Below are positions 43,933-52,200 of a stretch of 64,000 nucleotides of DNA, piece by piece (position 1 is the first letter of the stretch; each line of letters begins with the position of its first letter). Origin of the DNA: Williamsia soli (lineage in GTDB: Bacteria; Actinomycetota; Actinomycetes; Mycobacteriales; Mycobacteriaceae); NCBI RefSeq assembly GCF_017377795.1, contig NZ_JAFRDR010000003.1, forward strand, positions 124,001-188,000, written 5' to 3'. A program made the translations under genes and the position numbers. The notes beneath the pieces were generated by a model. It did no database searches, had not been told where the DNA came from, and worked only from the letters and a program-made list of their open reading frames with translations.

Positions 43933-45024
43933 TCACTCCCCGCCCAGTTCGAGAAGCGATATGCCCTGCTGGGTGAGGCGAAACCGCAGCGGCTTCTTCG
44001 TAACCGTTTCGATGATTCCAGCGTCATCTAGGCGCTGTAGCCGCGGACGGGCGAACTGACCAGATCGCCCAATAGCGTCAGCCAGAGTTTTCAACTTCAC
44101 GGCGCGGTTTGGATCAAAATAGTGAGCTTGACCCAGGGTGAACAGGATTGCAGCAATGTCGCCGGGCTCTACGGGCGGCGCCGACTCAGGATTCAGTCCG
44201 ACGCTCAGCGGAAATTGTTCAGCCTTCACCAGCACGCTGAGCCGCGCTGCGATCATATCGATCTTCTGTCGACGCTCGGAAAGGTCAAGCAGCAGACGAT
44301 GTTGCGCCTCAGCGATGATCTCGAGCATCTCGATGAGGAACGGCGTCAGGTCTCCGCGGTTCAAAGGATTTTCCGCGTCAATGAATGCCCGGTAGTAGCG
44401 ATCCTTGTTGTCGGCGACCGTCGCCGACAATGCCAGACTCGCGTACGGCGCCAACACCTGTCGGAGGTCCAACGCAAGGAGGTAACGCCCGGTCCGGCCG
44501 TTGCCGTCGTAGAACGGGTGCGTGTATTCGAAGACGAAGTGCGCGGCTACAGCCCTTACCAGCTTCGGAATTGAGTCGTCGCGGCCTTGGCTCAGCATGA
44601 GAACAAGCGCGTCGTCGATTGTCGACTCGGGCACTACGCCGGTGTGCACGATTTTGCTTCCTGACTCGATCGACACCGGACCTCGCCGAAACCGCACCCC
44701 GTCGGGGGCGTCTTCGTCACGCACCTCGCCCGCCGTTACCGCGTCATAGATAGACCGGACATCATCGAGCGTCTGCGGGCTTTCGGCCTCGTCGCTGCCG
44801 ATGTCGAGGTAGAGCCGAACCATCTCCATGAACCGCTTGTTCGCGGCCGGTCGCTCCGCCCGGACCGCCTTGATCGCCGCGCTGATCTCCTTACGAGTAG
44901 AGCGGACCTGCTCGATCTCATTGGTCGCCTGAATCTCGTCGATCACCATGCGGTGCAGGTAGTGGGTCTGCGCCCTGCCTGATAGCCCCTCCCACTCGGC
45001 CTGAATCTTCGGCTCGAAGCTCAT
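43933..45024 (-). CDS. fic: Fic/DOC family protein (AMP transferase)
   Basis: 363 residues. The full Fic active-site motif HPFYDGNGRTGR is at 169-180, so AMP transfer to a target protein is expected. The N-terminal Fic_N region (IDEIQATNEIEQVRSTRKEI) contains TNEIE at 34-38, matching the class II self-inhibitory S/TxxxE motif except that Gln follows instead of Gly or Asn. The C-terminus looks like a winged helix (FARPRLQRLDDAGIIETV). ATG 45024 is preferred; ATG 45060 would begin inside the palindrome. It sits alone between direct repeats next to a tRNA gene. Confidence 0.93.
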   Translation of the reverse strand: MSFEPKIQAEWEGLSGRAQTHYLHRMVIDEIQATNEIEQVRSTRKEISAAIKAVRAERPAANKRFMEMVRLYLDIGSDEAESPQTLDDVRSIYDAVTAGEVRDEDAPDGVRFRRGPVSIESGSKIVHTGVVPESTIDDALVLMLSQGRDDSIPKLVRAVAAHFVFEYTHPFYDGNGRTGRYLLALDLRQVLAPYASLALSATVADNKDRYYRAFIDAENPLNRGDLTPFLIEMLEIIAEAQHRLLLDLSERRQKIDMIAARLSVLVKAEQFPLSVGLNPESAPPVEPGDIAAILFTLGQAHYFDPNRAVKLKTLADAIGRSGQFARPRLQRLDDAGIIETVTKKPLRFRLTQQGISLLELGGE

Positions 45025-45054
45025 GATGCGTTCAATCAACCTCGTAAACGGTAA

Positions 45055-45116
45055 ATGCACACCGTTCAGTCAAAAGCACACGTTCTGACGTGTGTTTTTG
45101 ACTGAACGGTGTGCAT
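45055..45116. repeat. Long near-perfect palindrome, family copy 2
   Basis: Arms 45055-45084 and 45087-45116 match at 28 of 30 positions around a 2-nt loop. The core words GTTCAGTCA, AAAGCACACGTT and TTTTGACTGAAC are shared with the copy at 20025; most changes between copies are paired on both arms (CAT/ATG versus CAC/GTG), which suggests selection for pairing. It begins 31 bp upstream of the fic ATG. Confidence 0.92.
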
Positions 45117-45132
45117 CTGTGGGACTAAAAAA

Positions 45133-45179
45133 ACCGAGCCGCCCTAGGGCGACTCGGTTCTCTTATCGGGTGGAGCTAA
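45133..45179. repeat. Direct repeat, right copy (tRNA-Ala terminator and 3' end)
   Basis: A 47-bp match to 43873-43920. On the minus strand its hairpin ends in seven T residues, making it the intrinsic terminator of the tRNA-Ala gene, and its last bases are the tRNA's own 3' end. With the left copy it brackets 1.2 kb holding fic and the palindrome. Confidence 0.88.
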
Positions 45180-45243
45180 GGGGACTCGAACCCCTGACCC
45201 CCACACTGCCAGTGTGGTGCGCTACCAGCTGCGCCATAGCCCC
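45171..45243 (-). tRNA. tRNA-Ala (anticodon GGC)
   Basis: 73 nt on the minus strand. The acceptor arms GGGGCTA and TAGCTCC pair with one G-U, the D-arm reads GCGCAGCTGGTAGCGC, the anticodon stem CCACA/TGTGG encloses loop CTGGCAG with anticodon GGC, and the T-arm is AGGGGTTCGAGTCCCCT. CCA is not encoded. The terminator lies directly downstream at 45133. Confidence 0.95.
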
Positions 45244-45345
45244 GTATTCGGTTTGCACACCCTGACGCGGCCACTTGCTCCGGCGCAGCGTGCTCGACCG
45301 AAATTACACCATCAGCGCGAGCTCGACCAAATCCGCTGTGCGTTC

Positions 45346-46092
45346 TCAGCTGTTGTTCGCGCCGATGAGCTTCTGTACCCACTCGGGGCTGTTGCTGACC
45401 GCAATCTGCTTGCCGTCTTGCAGGACGCTGGGCGTGCCCACCTGGCCGCCGGTGGCGTTGGCCAGCTCGGTCTGCGACTGCGAGGCCGAACTCTCGGCAG
45501 CTGCCACCTGAGCGCCTTCGGCGATGCACTGCTGGGTCGCGTCGGACACGCCGACGTCTTTCGCGAGTCCCGCGAGCTGCTGGTCGTCGTAGTCCTGGCC
45601 GCCCTCCCTGGGCTGCACCTGGAAGAGCTTCGAGTGGAATGCGAGTTGCACGTCCTGGCTCTCGCCGTCGGCCACACACTTCATGGCACCGGCAGCCCGC
45701 GAGCTGTAGTCGCCTGATCCCGACTGTTTGTTCAAAAAGTTGAGCATGTGGAACCTGACCTGCAGCTGACCACTGTTGATGGCGTCGGTCATGGCGGCGC
45801 CCGACGTCCGCTCGAGGTTGGCGCAGGCCGGGCACTGGAAGTCTTCGAACAGGTCGATCGTGTGGGGTGCGGTGGCGCTACCTGCCGTGAACGTCGCCGA
45901 CGTCGCGAGGACGTCGGTGTTGGCTTCGCCGTCGCTGCGGCTGTTGTTCCAGACGATCCCGCCGATCACGACCGCGGCGATCAGCACCACAGCGAGTCCG
46001 CCCAGGACGTAGGTCATGGTGCTCGACTGCTTACGTGGCTGGTACTTCGAGGTGCTCGTCTTGGGTACGGGCTGCTTCTTTTTGTTACTCAA
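45346..46092 (-). CDS. DsbA-family thioredoxin-domain protein, membrane-anchored
   Basis: 248 residues from a TTG start with GAGGAA upstream. A Lys-rich cytoplasmic N-terminus and one membrane helix (about 27-48) precede an extracytoplasmic thioredoxin fold of the DsbA/Thioredoxin_4 type. The redox motif is CPAC at 87-90 in EDFQCPAC, and the cis-Pro region is VGTPSVLQDG. It probably forms or isomerises disulfides in exported proteins. Two further cysteines (KCVADG, QQCIAEG) could pair with each other. Confidence 0.92.
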   Translation of the reverse strand: MSNKKKQPVPKTSTSKYQPRKQSSTMTYVLGGLAVVLIAAVVIGGIVWNNSRSDGEANTDVLATSATFTAGSATAPHTIDLFEDFQCPACANLERTSGAAMTDAINSGQLQVRFHMLNFLNKQSGSGDYSSRAAGAMKCVADGESQDVQLAFHSKLFQVQPREGGQDYDDQQLAGLAKDVGVSDATQQCIAEGAQVAAAESSASQSQTELANATGGQVGTPSVLQDGKQIAVSNSPEWVQKLIGANNS

Positions 46093-46228
46093 TGCTTTTC
46101 CTCTGGAACACTTTCTTCGTCACGACACCCGCGCGGAGCGAGGGCTTGTTTCCCACCCGCATCAGCGTAACGACGCGCGCCTGAGAGAACTCTGAGCAAT
46201 TGCTCCCACCCACGGTTAACATCGCTGG

Positions 46229-46978
46229 GTGCCGGCGCTGATACCCCCTGACGATGAGCCCCATCCCCCCGAGGAAGGCGTCGACGAGATCGGCCACACC
46301 CACGCCGACGTCGCAGGCGGACGGCTGCGAGCGGCCACCTTCGGCGCGATGGATGGCCTGGTCACGAACATCATTTTGGTGGCGGGCGTCGGAGCCTCGG
46401 GTGCGTCCGGGCAGACGATCATTCTCAGCGGGGTCTCCGGACTGGTGGCAGGCGCCTTCTCGATGGCGCTCGGCGAATACACCTCGGTGACGACCCAGAA
46501 CGAGCAGGTCGATGCCGAAGTGCTGGTCGAGCGTCGCGAACTCGCGAAACACCCGCGGGCCGAACTCGACGAGCTCATCGAACTGTTCGTCGACCTCGGG
46601 ATGCGCAAGGACACCGCCGCAGCTGCAGCGGCAGAGATCCACTTGGACAGCGACAAGGCCGTCAACCTGCACCTGACACACGAACTCGGCGTCGACCCCG
46701 AGGATCAGCCCTCGCCCATGGTGGCCGCGGTGTCATCGTTTCTGATGTTCTCGCTGGGCGCGATCATCCCGCTGATCACCTATCTGCTCGGATTCGAATC
46801 CTTGACCGCAGCGTTGATCGTGGGAGCGGTGGGCCTGCTGCTGGCAGGCGGGCTCGCCGCACGCTTCACGAATCAACCCATCTGGAAAGGCGCGCTGCGC
46901 CAGCTCGCGTTCGGTGCTATCGCTGCCGGCGCAACCTATTTCGTCGGCTATCTCATCGGCGTGCCGGCGGCGGGCTGA
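46229..46978 (+). CDS. VIT1/CCC1 family transporter
   Basis: 249 residues, GTG start. The family block ATFGAMDGLVTNIILVAGV with MALGEYTSVTTQNE is clear, followed by the cytoplasmic metal-binding helical region (EVLVERRELAKHPRAELDEL) and three C-terminal membrane segments. The family moves Fe2+ or Mn2+ out of the cytoplasm. Its stop is 15 bp from that of the convergent pgm gene. Confidence 0.92.
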   Translation: MPALIPPDDEPHPPEEGVDEIGHTHADVAGGRLRAATFGAMDGLVTNIILVAGVGASGASGQTIILSGVSGLVAGAFSMALGEYTSVTTQNEQVDAEVLVERRELAKHPRAELDELIELFVDLGMRKDTAAAAAAEIHLDSDKAVNLHLTHELGVDPEDQPSPMVAAVSSFLMFSLGAIIPLITYLLGFESLTAALIVGAVGLLLAGGLAARFTNQPIWKGALRQLAFGAIAAGATYFVGYLIGVPAAG

Positions 46979-46993
46979 CGGCGCCCCTGGGCG

Positions 46994-48637
46994 CTAACCG
47001 CCCAGCACCCCGTCCACCAAACTCTGCGCCTCTGCCTGCACCTGCGCCAGATGCTCTGGGCCGTTGAAGGATTCGGCGTAGATCTTGTAGACGTCCTCCG
47101 TGCCCGACGGACGCGCCGCGAACCAGGCGTTCTGCGTCGTCACCTTCAGCCCGCCGATCTTCGCGCCGTTGCCCGGCGCCTCGGTGAGCGTCGCGGTGAT
47201 CGGCTCTCCGGCCAGTTCTGTAGCGGTCACCTGATCGGCCGACAGCTTCGCGAGTACCGCTTTCTGGGCACGGCTCGCGGGAGCGTCCGTGCGGGCGTAG
47301 GACGGTGATCCACCATACTGCTCGGCGAGTTCGGCATACCGCTGCGACGGCGACTTACCCGTCACGGCAAGGATTTCCGACGCCAACAACGCCATGATGA
47401 TGCCGTCTTTGTCGGTGGTCCACACCGTGCCGTCGGTGCGCAGGAACGAGGCCCCCGCGCTCTCTTCCCCACCGAATCCGATGGAGCCGTCGAGCAGGCC
47501 CGGTACAAACCACTTGAATCCGACCGGCACCTCCACGAGGTCGCGACCGATTCCCGAAACCACTCTGTCGATCATCGACGACGAGACCAGTGTCTTGCCC
47601 ACCGCAGCCGTCGGCGACCAGCCCTCGCGGTGCGTGAAGAGATAATCGATGGCGACAGCCAGGAAGTGGTTCGGGTTCATCAGCCCCCCGTCGGGGGTCA
47701 CGATGCCATGCCGGTCGGAGTCGGCGTCGTTGCCGGTCGCGATGTCGTACCGGTCGCGGGCGCCGATCAGAGACGCCATCGCGTTCGGCGAACTACAGTC
47801 CATCCTGATCTTGCCGTCGGTATCGAGCGTCATGAACGAAAAGGCCGGATCGACAGTGGGATTGACCACCGTCAGATTCTCGAGGGTGTAGCGGGCCCCG
47901 ATTTCTGCCCAGTAGCCCACCGACGCACCCCCGAGGGGGTCTGCGCCGATTCGGATCCCCGCATTGCGGATCACGGCCAGGTCGACGACGGAGGACAGAT
48001 CGTCTACGTAGTTGGCGCCGAAGTCGTAGGTGCCACAGAACTCGGACTTGCGTGCGCGCTCGTACGGGACCCGCTTGATGGCCTCGACGCCGGACCGAAG
48101 CAGTTCGTTCGCCCTGGCGGCGACAAGTGCGGTGATGTCGGTGTCCGCGGGACCGCCGTTGGGCGGGTTGTATTTGAATCCTCCGTCGCGCGGAGGATTG
48201 TGCGACGGCGTGACGACGATGCCGTCGGCCTGAGCTCCCGAGCCGCGGTTGTGCGTGAGGATCGCGTGGCTGACCGCCGGTGTCGGGGTGAAACGATCCT
48301 TGTTGTCCACCAGCACCCGGACCTCGTTGGCCACCAGGACCTCGATCGCCGTCTGCCATGCGGGCAGCGACAACGCGTGGGTGTCGCGGCCGATGAACAA
48401 CGGACCGGTGATCCCGGCGCCGGCGCGATACTCGACGATCGCCTGCGTGGTGGCGAGGATGTGGTTCTCGTTGAAGGCGTTGTCAAGGCTCGAGCCCCGG
48501 TGACCCGAGGTGCCGAAAAGCACCTGCTGCATCGGATTTTCCGGGTCCGGCGTGCCGGAGTAATACGCGTCGATCACCGCCGACACATCGATCAGATCCT
48601 CCGGGAGAGCGACGGTACCCGCGCGCGGGTGAGCCAT
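46994..48637 (-). CDS. pgm: Phosphoglucomutase, alpha-D-glucose-phosphate specific
   Basis: 547 residues, full length for the bacterial enzyme that interconverts glucose-1- and glucose-6-phosphate. The phosphoserine loop is VVTPSHNPP with Ser145, FGTSGHRGS starts domain 1, DADSDRHG is the metal loop, and [15 protein letters not shown] is the phosphate-binding end. ATG 48637 follows GGAAGGAAAT. Confidence 0.97.
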   Translation of the reverse strand: MAHPRAGTVALPEDLIDVSAVIDAYYSGTPDPENPMQQVLFGTSGHRGSSLDNAFNENHILATTQAIVEYRAGAGITGPLFIGRDTHALSLPAWQTAIEVLVANEVRVLVDNKDRFTPTPAVSHAILTHNRGSGAQADGIVVTPSHNPPRDGGFKYNPPNGGPADTDITALVAARANELLRSGVEAIKRVPYERARKSEFCGTYDFGANYVDDLSSVVDLAVIRNAGIRIGADPLGGASVGYWAEIGARYTLENLTVVNPTVDPAFSFMTLDTDGKIRMDCSSPNAMASLIGARDRYDIATGNDADSDRHGIVTPDGGLMNPNHFLAVAIDYLFTHREGWSPTAAVGKTLVSSSMIDRVVSGIGRDLVEVPVGFKWFVPGLLDGSIGFGGEESAGASFLRTDGTVWTTDKDGIIMALLASEILAVTGKSPSQRYAELAEQYGGSPSYARTDAPASRAQKAVLAKLSADQVTATELAGEPITATLTEAPGNGAKIGGLKVTTQNAWFAARPSGTEDVYKIYAESFNGPEHLAQVQAEAQSLVDGVLGG

Positions 48638-48888
48638 TGGATTTCCTTCCGGTTGTCCCGGGGTCACCACTCGGCGGCAACCACGGTCCTCGGCGACGTT
48701 GACTGGACCAGATGAATTCTGCCATCGATCACCCTCGCCGTGTTGTCGGCGCCGAAATCCTCACCGCCGCGCCGGTCCCCGACTATTCGACCGTCACCCG
48801 ATGTGGGTGCGGGTTACACTTCGACCCGAAACACCGCTCGTGTGTCCCGGGCGGGAGATTCCTCGGTTGGGGTGACGGAGGATAGTCG

Positions 48889-50094
48889 ATGCGTGTTCGT
48901 GGTTTGTCCGGTCGCAGGGTTCTGGGGAGTCTCGCGGTAGCGGCGCTCAGTGCTGCCGCGGTCATCAGCTTCACCGCCGCACCCGTGGGCGCTGCTCCGT
49001 ATCTGCCGGCCGGTGATGGTGACCCGTTTTATGCCGCGCCCGCCGACCTCGCGTCGGCAGCCAACGGGCAAGTCCTCAAGGTCCAGTCGGCAGCGAGTCC
49101 CTTCCCGGGATCGACCGCACAAAAGATCCAGTTCCGTAGCACCAATTCGCAGGGTGAGCCCATCGCCGCGGTGACGACGGTGCTCGTGCCGAATGGTGGC
49201 GCCCGGCACGACCTGCTCTCCTACCAGCCGTTCACCAACTCGCTCGGACTGCAATGCGCCCCGTCGCATCAGCTGTTCCGTGGTGGCCTGCAGGAGCAGC
49301 AATTGATCGGTCTGGCACTCGCCCGCGGCGTTGCGGTCAACGTGCCCGATCACCTGGGCCCGACCAGTGCCTACGGCGCGGCCCGTCTCGGCGGCACGAT
49401 CACCCTCGACTCGATCCGGGCGGTGCAGTCCGATCCCGGCTTCCGGGTCGGCAAGGTCCGCACGGCGCTGGCCGGGTACTCCGGTGGCGCCATGGCCAGC
49501 GCCTACGCCGCGGTCCTCGCCCCGACCTACGCCCCCGAGCTGAACCTCGTCGGGCTCTCGGCAGGCGGCACCCCGGTCAACCTCGAGGCGATCGCACGTA
49601 CCCTGGGCGTCAATCCCAATCCACTCTTCGGGCTCGGCTTCGCGGCATCGCTCGGCCTCGAACGCGAATATCCGAACGAACTCGCGCTGTCCGAGCAACT
49701 GAACCCGCGCGGTGTCGCGCTCGCCAATCAGATCCGCAACAGTTGCACCCAGCAGATCATCGACGCCGGGGCCAACCTGAAGATCGCCGACGTCGTCGGC
49801 AGCGGCAGTCTGGCCGATGATCAGGCGGGGGTCGACGCCCTCAACCGCAACAGTGTCCAGATGTATCCCGGCGCACCACGGATTCCGGTGCTGCTCTACC
49901 AGGGTGCAAACGACCAGTTGACCCCGACCGCACGGGTGCAGGCGACCGCGGCCAAGTGGTGCGGCCAGGGCACGCGGGTGCAGACGATCATCCTGCCCGG
50001 CGATCACGGCTCCACCATCGCCGCCGGTGTTCCGTTCGCGCTGACGTACATCAATGACCGGCTGTCGGGCGTACCCGCGCCCAGCACATGCTGA
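48889..50094 (+). CDS. Secreted lipase (LIP family)
   Basis: 401 residues with a signal peptide ending near APVGAA (residue 36). This is the secretory-lipase family also found in Candida and mycobacteria. The triad is Ser198 in GYSGGA, Asp342 in GANDQLTP and His373 in PGDHGS. The cysteine pair LQC and NSC could form a disulfide. The next hydrolase gene begins inside its last codons, so the two are made together. Confidence 0.92.
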   Translation: MRVRGLSGRRVLGSLAVAALSAAAVISFTAAPVGAAPYLPAGDGDPFYAAPADLASAANGQVLKVQSAASPFPGSTAQKIQFRSTNSQGEPIAAVTTVLVPNGGARHDLLSYQPFTNSLGLQCAPSHQLFRGGLQEQQLIGLALARGVAVNVPDHLGPTSAYGAARLGGTITLDSIRAVQSDPGFRVGKVRTALAGYSGGAMASAYAAVLAPTYAPELNLVGLSAGGTPVNLEAIARTLGVNPNPLFGLGFAASLGLEREYPNELALSEQLNPRGVALANQIRNSCTQQIIDAGANLKIADVVGSGSLADDQAGVDALNRNSVQMYPGAPRIPVLLYQGANDQLTPTARVQATAAKWCGQGTRVQTIILPGDHGSTIAAGVPFALTYINDRLSGVPAPSTC

Positions 50095-50672
50095 TCCCCG
50101 GCCGAAAGCCACGGGCGCAGGTACTGGTGTTGCCCGGCGGAACGGATTCGTCGCGTGAACCGTTCAGCCGGAAGCAGCCGGCGGCGATGCGGATGTACCC
50201 GTTCACACTTTCACTCAAGGCGCTGCCCGGCGTTGTCGTCCATCAAGCCGCCTACGAGTTGTACGGGTGGAACGGTGATGACGACAGTCCGATGGCGCCC
50301 GCGCAGCGCGCCCTCGACGAGCTGTTGCGGGCGCACCCCGATGTCCCCGTGATCCTGGTCGGTCATTCGATGGGCGGGCGGGTGGCGGCCCGGCTCGCGG
50401 CAGATAAACGCGTGGCCGGGGTCCTCGCGCTGGCCCCGTGGTGGCAGCACGCAGACTGGCGGTACATCAATGTCGACGCGAGAGTGCTCGCGCTGCATGG
50501 GACCGCTGACACCAGGACCTACCCGAAGCGCACCGCAAAAGGTGTCGCCGAATTGCAGGAAGTCGGCGTCGACGCCACGTTCGTTCCGATCGAAGGCGGT
50601 AAGCACGCCATGCTCGACCACGTCTGGACGTGGCACTCGACAGCAGTCCGGTTTGTCCGGAGTTTCCTGTGA
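50088..50672 (+). CDS. Alpha/beta hydrolase, small
   Basis: 194 residues, cytoplasmic, with the nucleophile Ser94 in GHSMGG, a likely Asp in HGTADTRTYP and His in GGKHAML. The compact size fits dienelactone-hydrolase-like or serine-hydrolase members. The ATG at 50088 overlaps the lipase gene by seven bases. Substrate unknown; the coupling suggests processing of products released by the lipase. Confidence 0.88.
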   Translation: MLIPGRKPRAQVLVLPGGTDSSREPFSRKQPAAMRMYPFTLSLKALPGVVVHQAAYELYGWNGDDDSPMAPAQRALDELLRAHPDVPVILVGHSMGGRVAARLAADKRVAGVLALAPWWQHADWRYINVDARVLALHGTADTRTYPKRTAKGVAELQEVGVDATFVPIEGGKHAMLDHVWTWHSTAVRFVRSFL

Positions 50673-50746
50673 GACAGCAATTTTCTTTGGTTTCTCATAT
50701 ACATGTCCACAGCTGATGTACAGGATCGGCGACGAGTCTCTACCGG

Positions 50747-52030
50747 GTGAACCTTGCCGGGGTGCCGCTGTTCGGCGGCTGGTTCGTCCTGTCCATCGAG
50801 TTGGCGGCGGTGGTCGCGATCCTCTTCGCCGTCCGCTGGCGACACCGCCGAACCCGGCGGCTGTGGCTACCGCTCGCCGCCGCAGCGGCAGCAGCCGCAG
50901 TGCTGACGACCTATTGGGTCCTGAACCGCCGAGATCTCGCACCTGACGCAGCACCCTGGACGTTCTGGATCTGGCTGGCACTGACCGTCGCGCTGATGTT
51001 CCTGGTTCCTGCCGCGTGGATCGGAGCCCGCTGGTGGCGGCGGACAACCGGGGTGGTGGCGGTTGCCCTGACCGTCGTCTGCGTCGCCCTCGCAGCAAAT
51101 CAGTGGGCGGGCTTCTACCCCACCGCAGGTCGCGCGTGGCAGGGCCTGACGTCGCAGCCGCTGCCGGGCCAGATCTCGTTCGCGACGCTTTCCGGGCTCC
51201 GCGGCAACCCTGAGCCGGACGGGAAGATCGTCCCGCTGCGGTCGCCCGACACCGTCAGCAGGTTTCACCATCGAACCGAGTACGTCTATCTGCCACCCGC
51301 GTGGTTTGCAGGCCGTGTCCCGCCGCGCTTGCCGGCGGTCGTGATGATCGGCGGCGTCGTCACCACCCCCGAAGACTGGGTACGTAGCGGCTCGGCCCTG
51401 CAGACGGTCCGCGAGTATGCGGCGACGCACCGCGGGCAGGCTCCGATCCTGGTGTTCGTCGATCCCACCGGCAGCCTGTCGAACGACACCGAATGTGTGG
51501 ACGGTCCCCATGGCAACGTCGACACCCACATCACGAAAGAGGTTCGTCCCGCGGTGATCTCCGAGTTCGGCGCCTCCGATCGGCCCGGCAGTTGGGCCGT
51601 CGCAGGATGGTCGATGGGTGGCACCTGCGCCATCGACCTGACGGTCGAACACCCCGACCTGTTCCGGACCTTTCTCGACATCTCCGGGGATGTGGGCCCC
51701 AACCTGGGCAACCAGGCGCAGACCACATCCACCTTGTTCGGGGGTCGAGCGGCCGACTGGGACCGTTTCGACCCGGCGACGGCCATGCGACGCCATGGCC
51801 CGTACACAGGGGTGGGTGGTTGGTTTCAGTCGGAGGGCCACCGCCGCCACGGACCCGGCCTGACCTCGCCGCAGATACGTGCCACGCAAACGCTCTCGAC
51901 GGTGGCCCGCGACAACAACATCGACGTCGTGGTCCGGCCGGTGCCCGGACGCCACAACTGGCAGTTCGCGGGTCAGGCGTTCACCGATGCGTTGCCGTGG
52001 TTGATGGCCCGGATCGACGCGTCGAACTGA
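50747..52030 (+). CDS. Membrane-anchored alpha/beta hydrolase-fold esterase
   Basis: 427 residues, GTG start. Four N-terminal membrane helices (about 12-29, 40-60, 72-94, 100-117) precede an extracytoplasmic esterase domain resembling esterase D/mycolyltransferase folds. Nucleophile Ser289 is in GWSMGG, the Asp is likely in the NIDVVVRPV region, and His is in PGRHNWQF. Four-helix plus esterase proteins of this type are common in mycolic-acid bacteria and may act on envelope lipids. A 78-nt palindrome begins six bases after the stop. Confidence 0.88.
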   Translation: MNLAGVPLFGGWFVLSIELAAVVAILFAVRWRHRRTRRLWLPLAAAAAAAAVLTTYWVLNRRDLAPDAAPWTFWIWLALTVALMFLVPAAWIGARWWRRTTGVVAVALTVVCVALAANQWAGFYPTAGRAWQGLTSQPLPGQISFATLSGLRGNPEPDGKIVPLRSPDTVSRFHHRTEYVYLPPAWFAGRVPPRLPAVVMIGGVVTTPEDWVRSGSALQTVREYAATHRGQAPILVFVDPTGSLSNDTECVDGPHGNVDTHITKEVRPAVISEFGASDRPGSWAVAGWSMGGTCAIDLTVEHPDLFRTFLDISGDVGPNLGNQAQTTSTLFGGRAADWDRFDPATAMRRHGPYTGVGGWFQSEGHRRHGPGLTSPQIRATQTLSTVARDNNIDVVVRPVPGRHNWQFAGQAFTDALPWLMARIDASN

Positions 52031-52035
52031 CTGCT

Positions 52036-52113
52036 GATCTGCTCCGCTTACAGCAATCCGCTCCGGTTCCAGGACTCTGGAACCGGAGCGGATTGCCACA
52101 AGTGGAGCAGATC
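52036..52113. repeat. 78-nt two-tier palindrome after the esterase gene
   Basis: The inner arms of 20 nt (52053-52072 and 52077-52096) are perfectly complementary around loop GACT, and outer arms GATCTGCTCC and GGAGCAGATC (52036-52045, 52104-52113) also pair. Seven-nt unpaired segments separate inner and outer stems. It may end the esterase transcript, but there is no U tract. Its sequence differs from the 20025/45055 family. Confidence 0.9.
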
Positions 52114-52128
52114 GTGCCACGTGATCGG

Positions 52129-52200
52129 GGTTAGCCGATGGGTTAGCCGATGGGTTAGCCGATGGGTTAGCCGATGGGTTAGCCGATGGGTTAGCCGATG
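52129..52200. repeat. Six exact copies of a 12-bp tandem repeat
   Basis: GGTTAGCCGATG is repeated six times without a mismatch. The gene-proximal copy contains the last codons and stop of the aldo-keto reductase (minus strand ATC GGC TAA), so each unit repeats an in-frame Ile-Gly-stop followed by CCC. The unit count may vary between strains. Confidence 0.95.

Noticed and set aside
45123-45132. T-rich run as part of the fic promoter
   Set aside because: Read on the minus strand it is the U-tract of the tRNA-Ala terminator and needs no other explanation.
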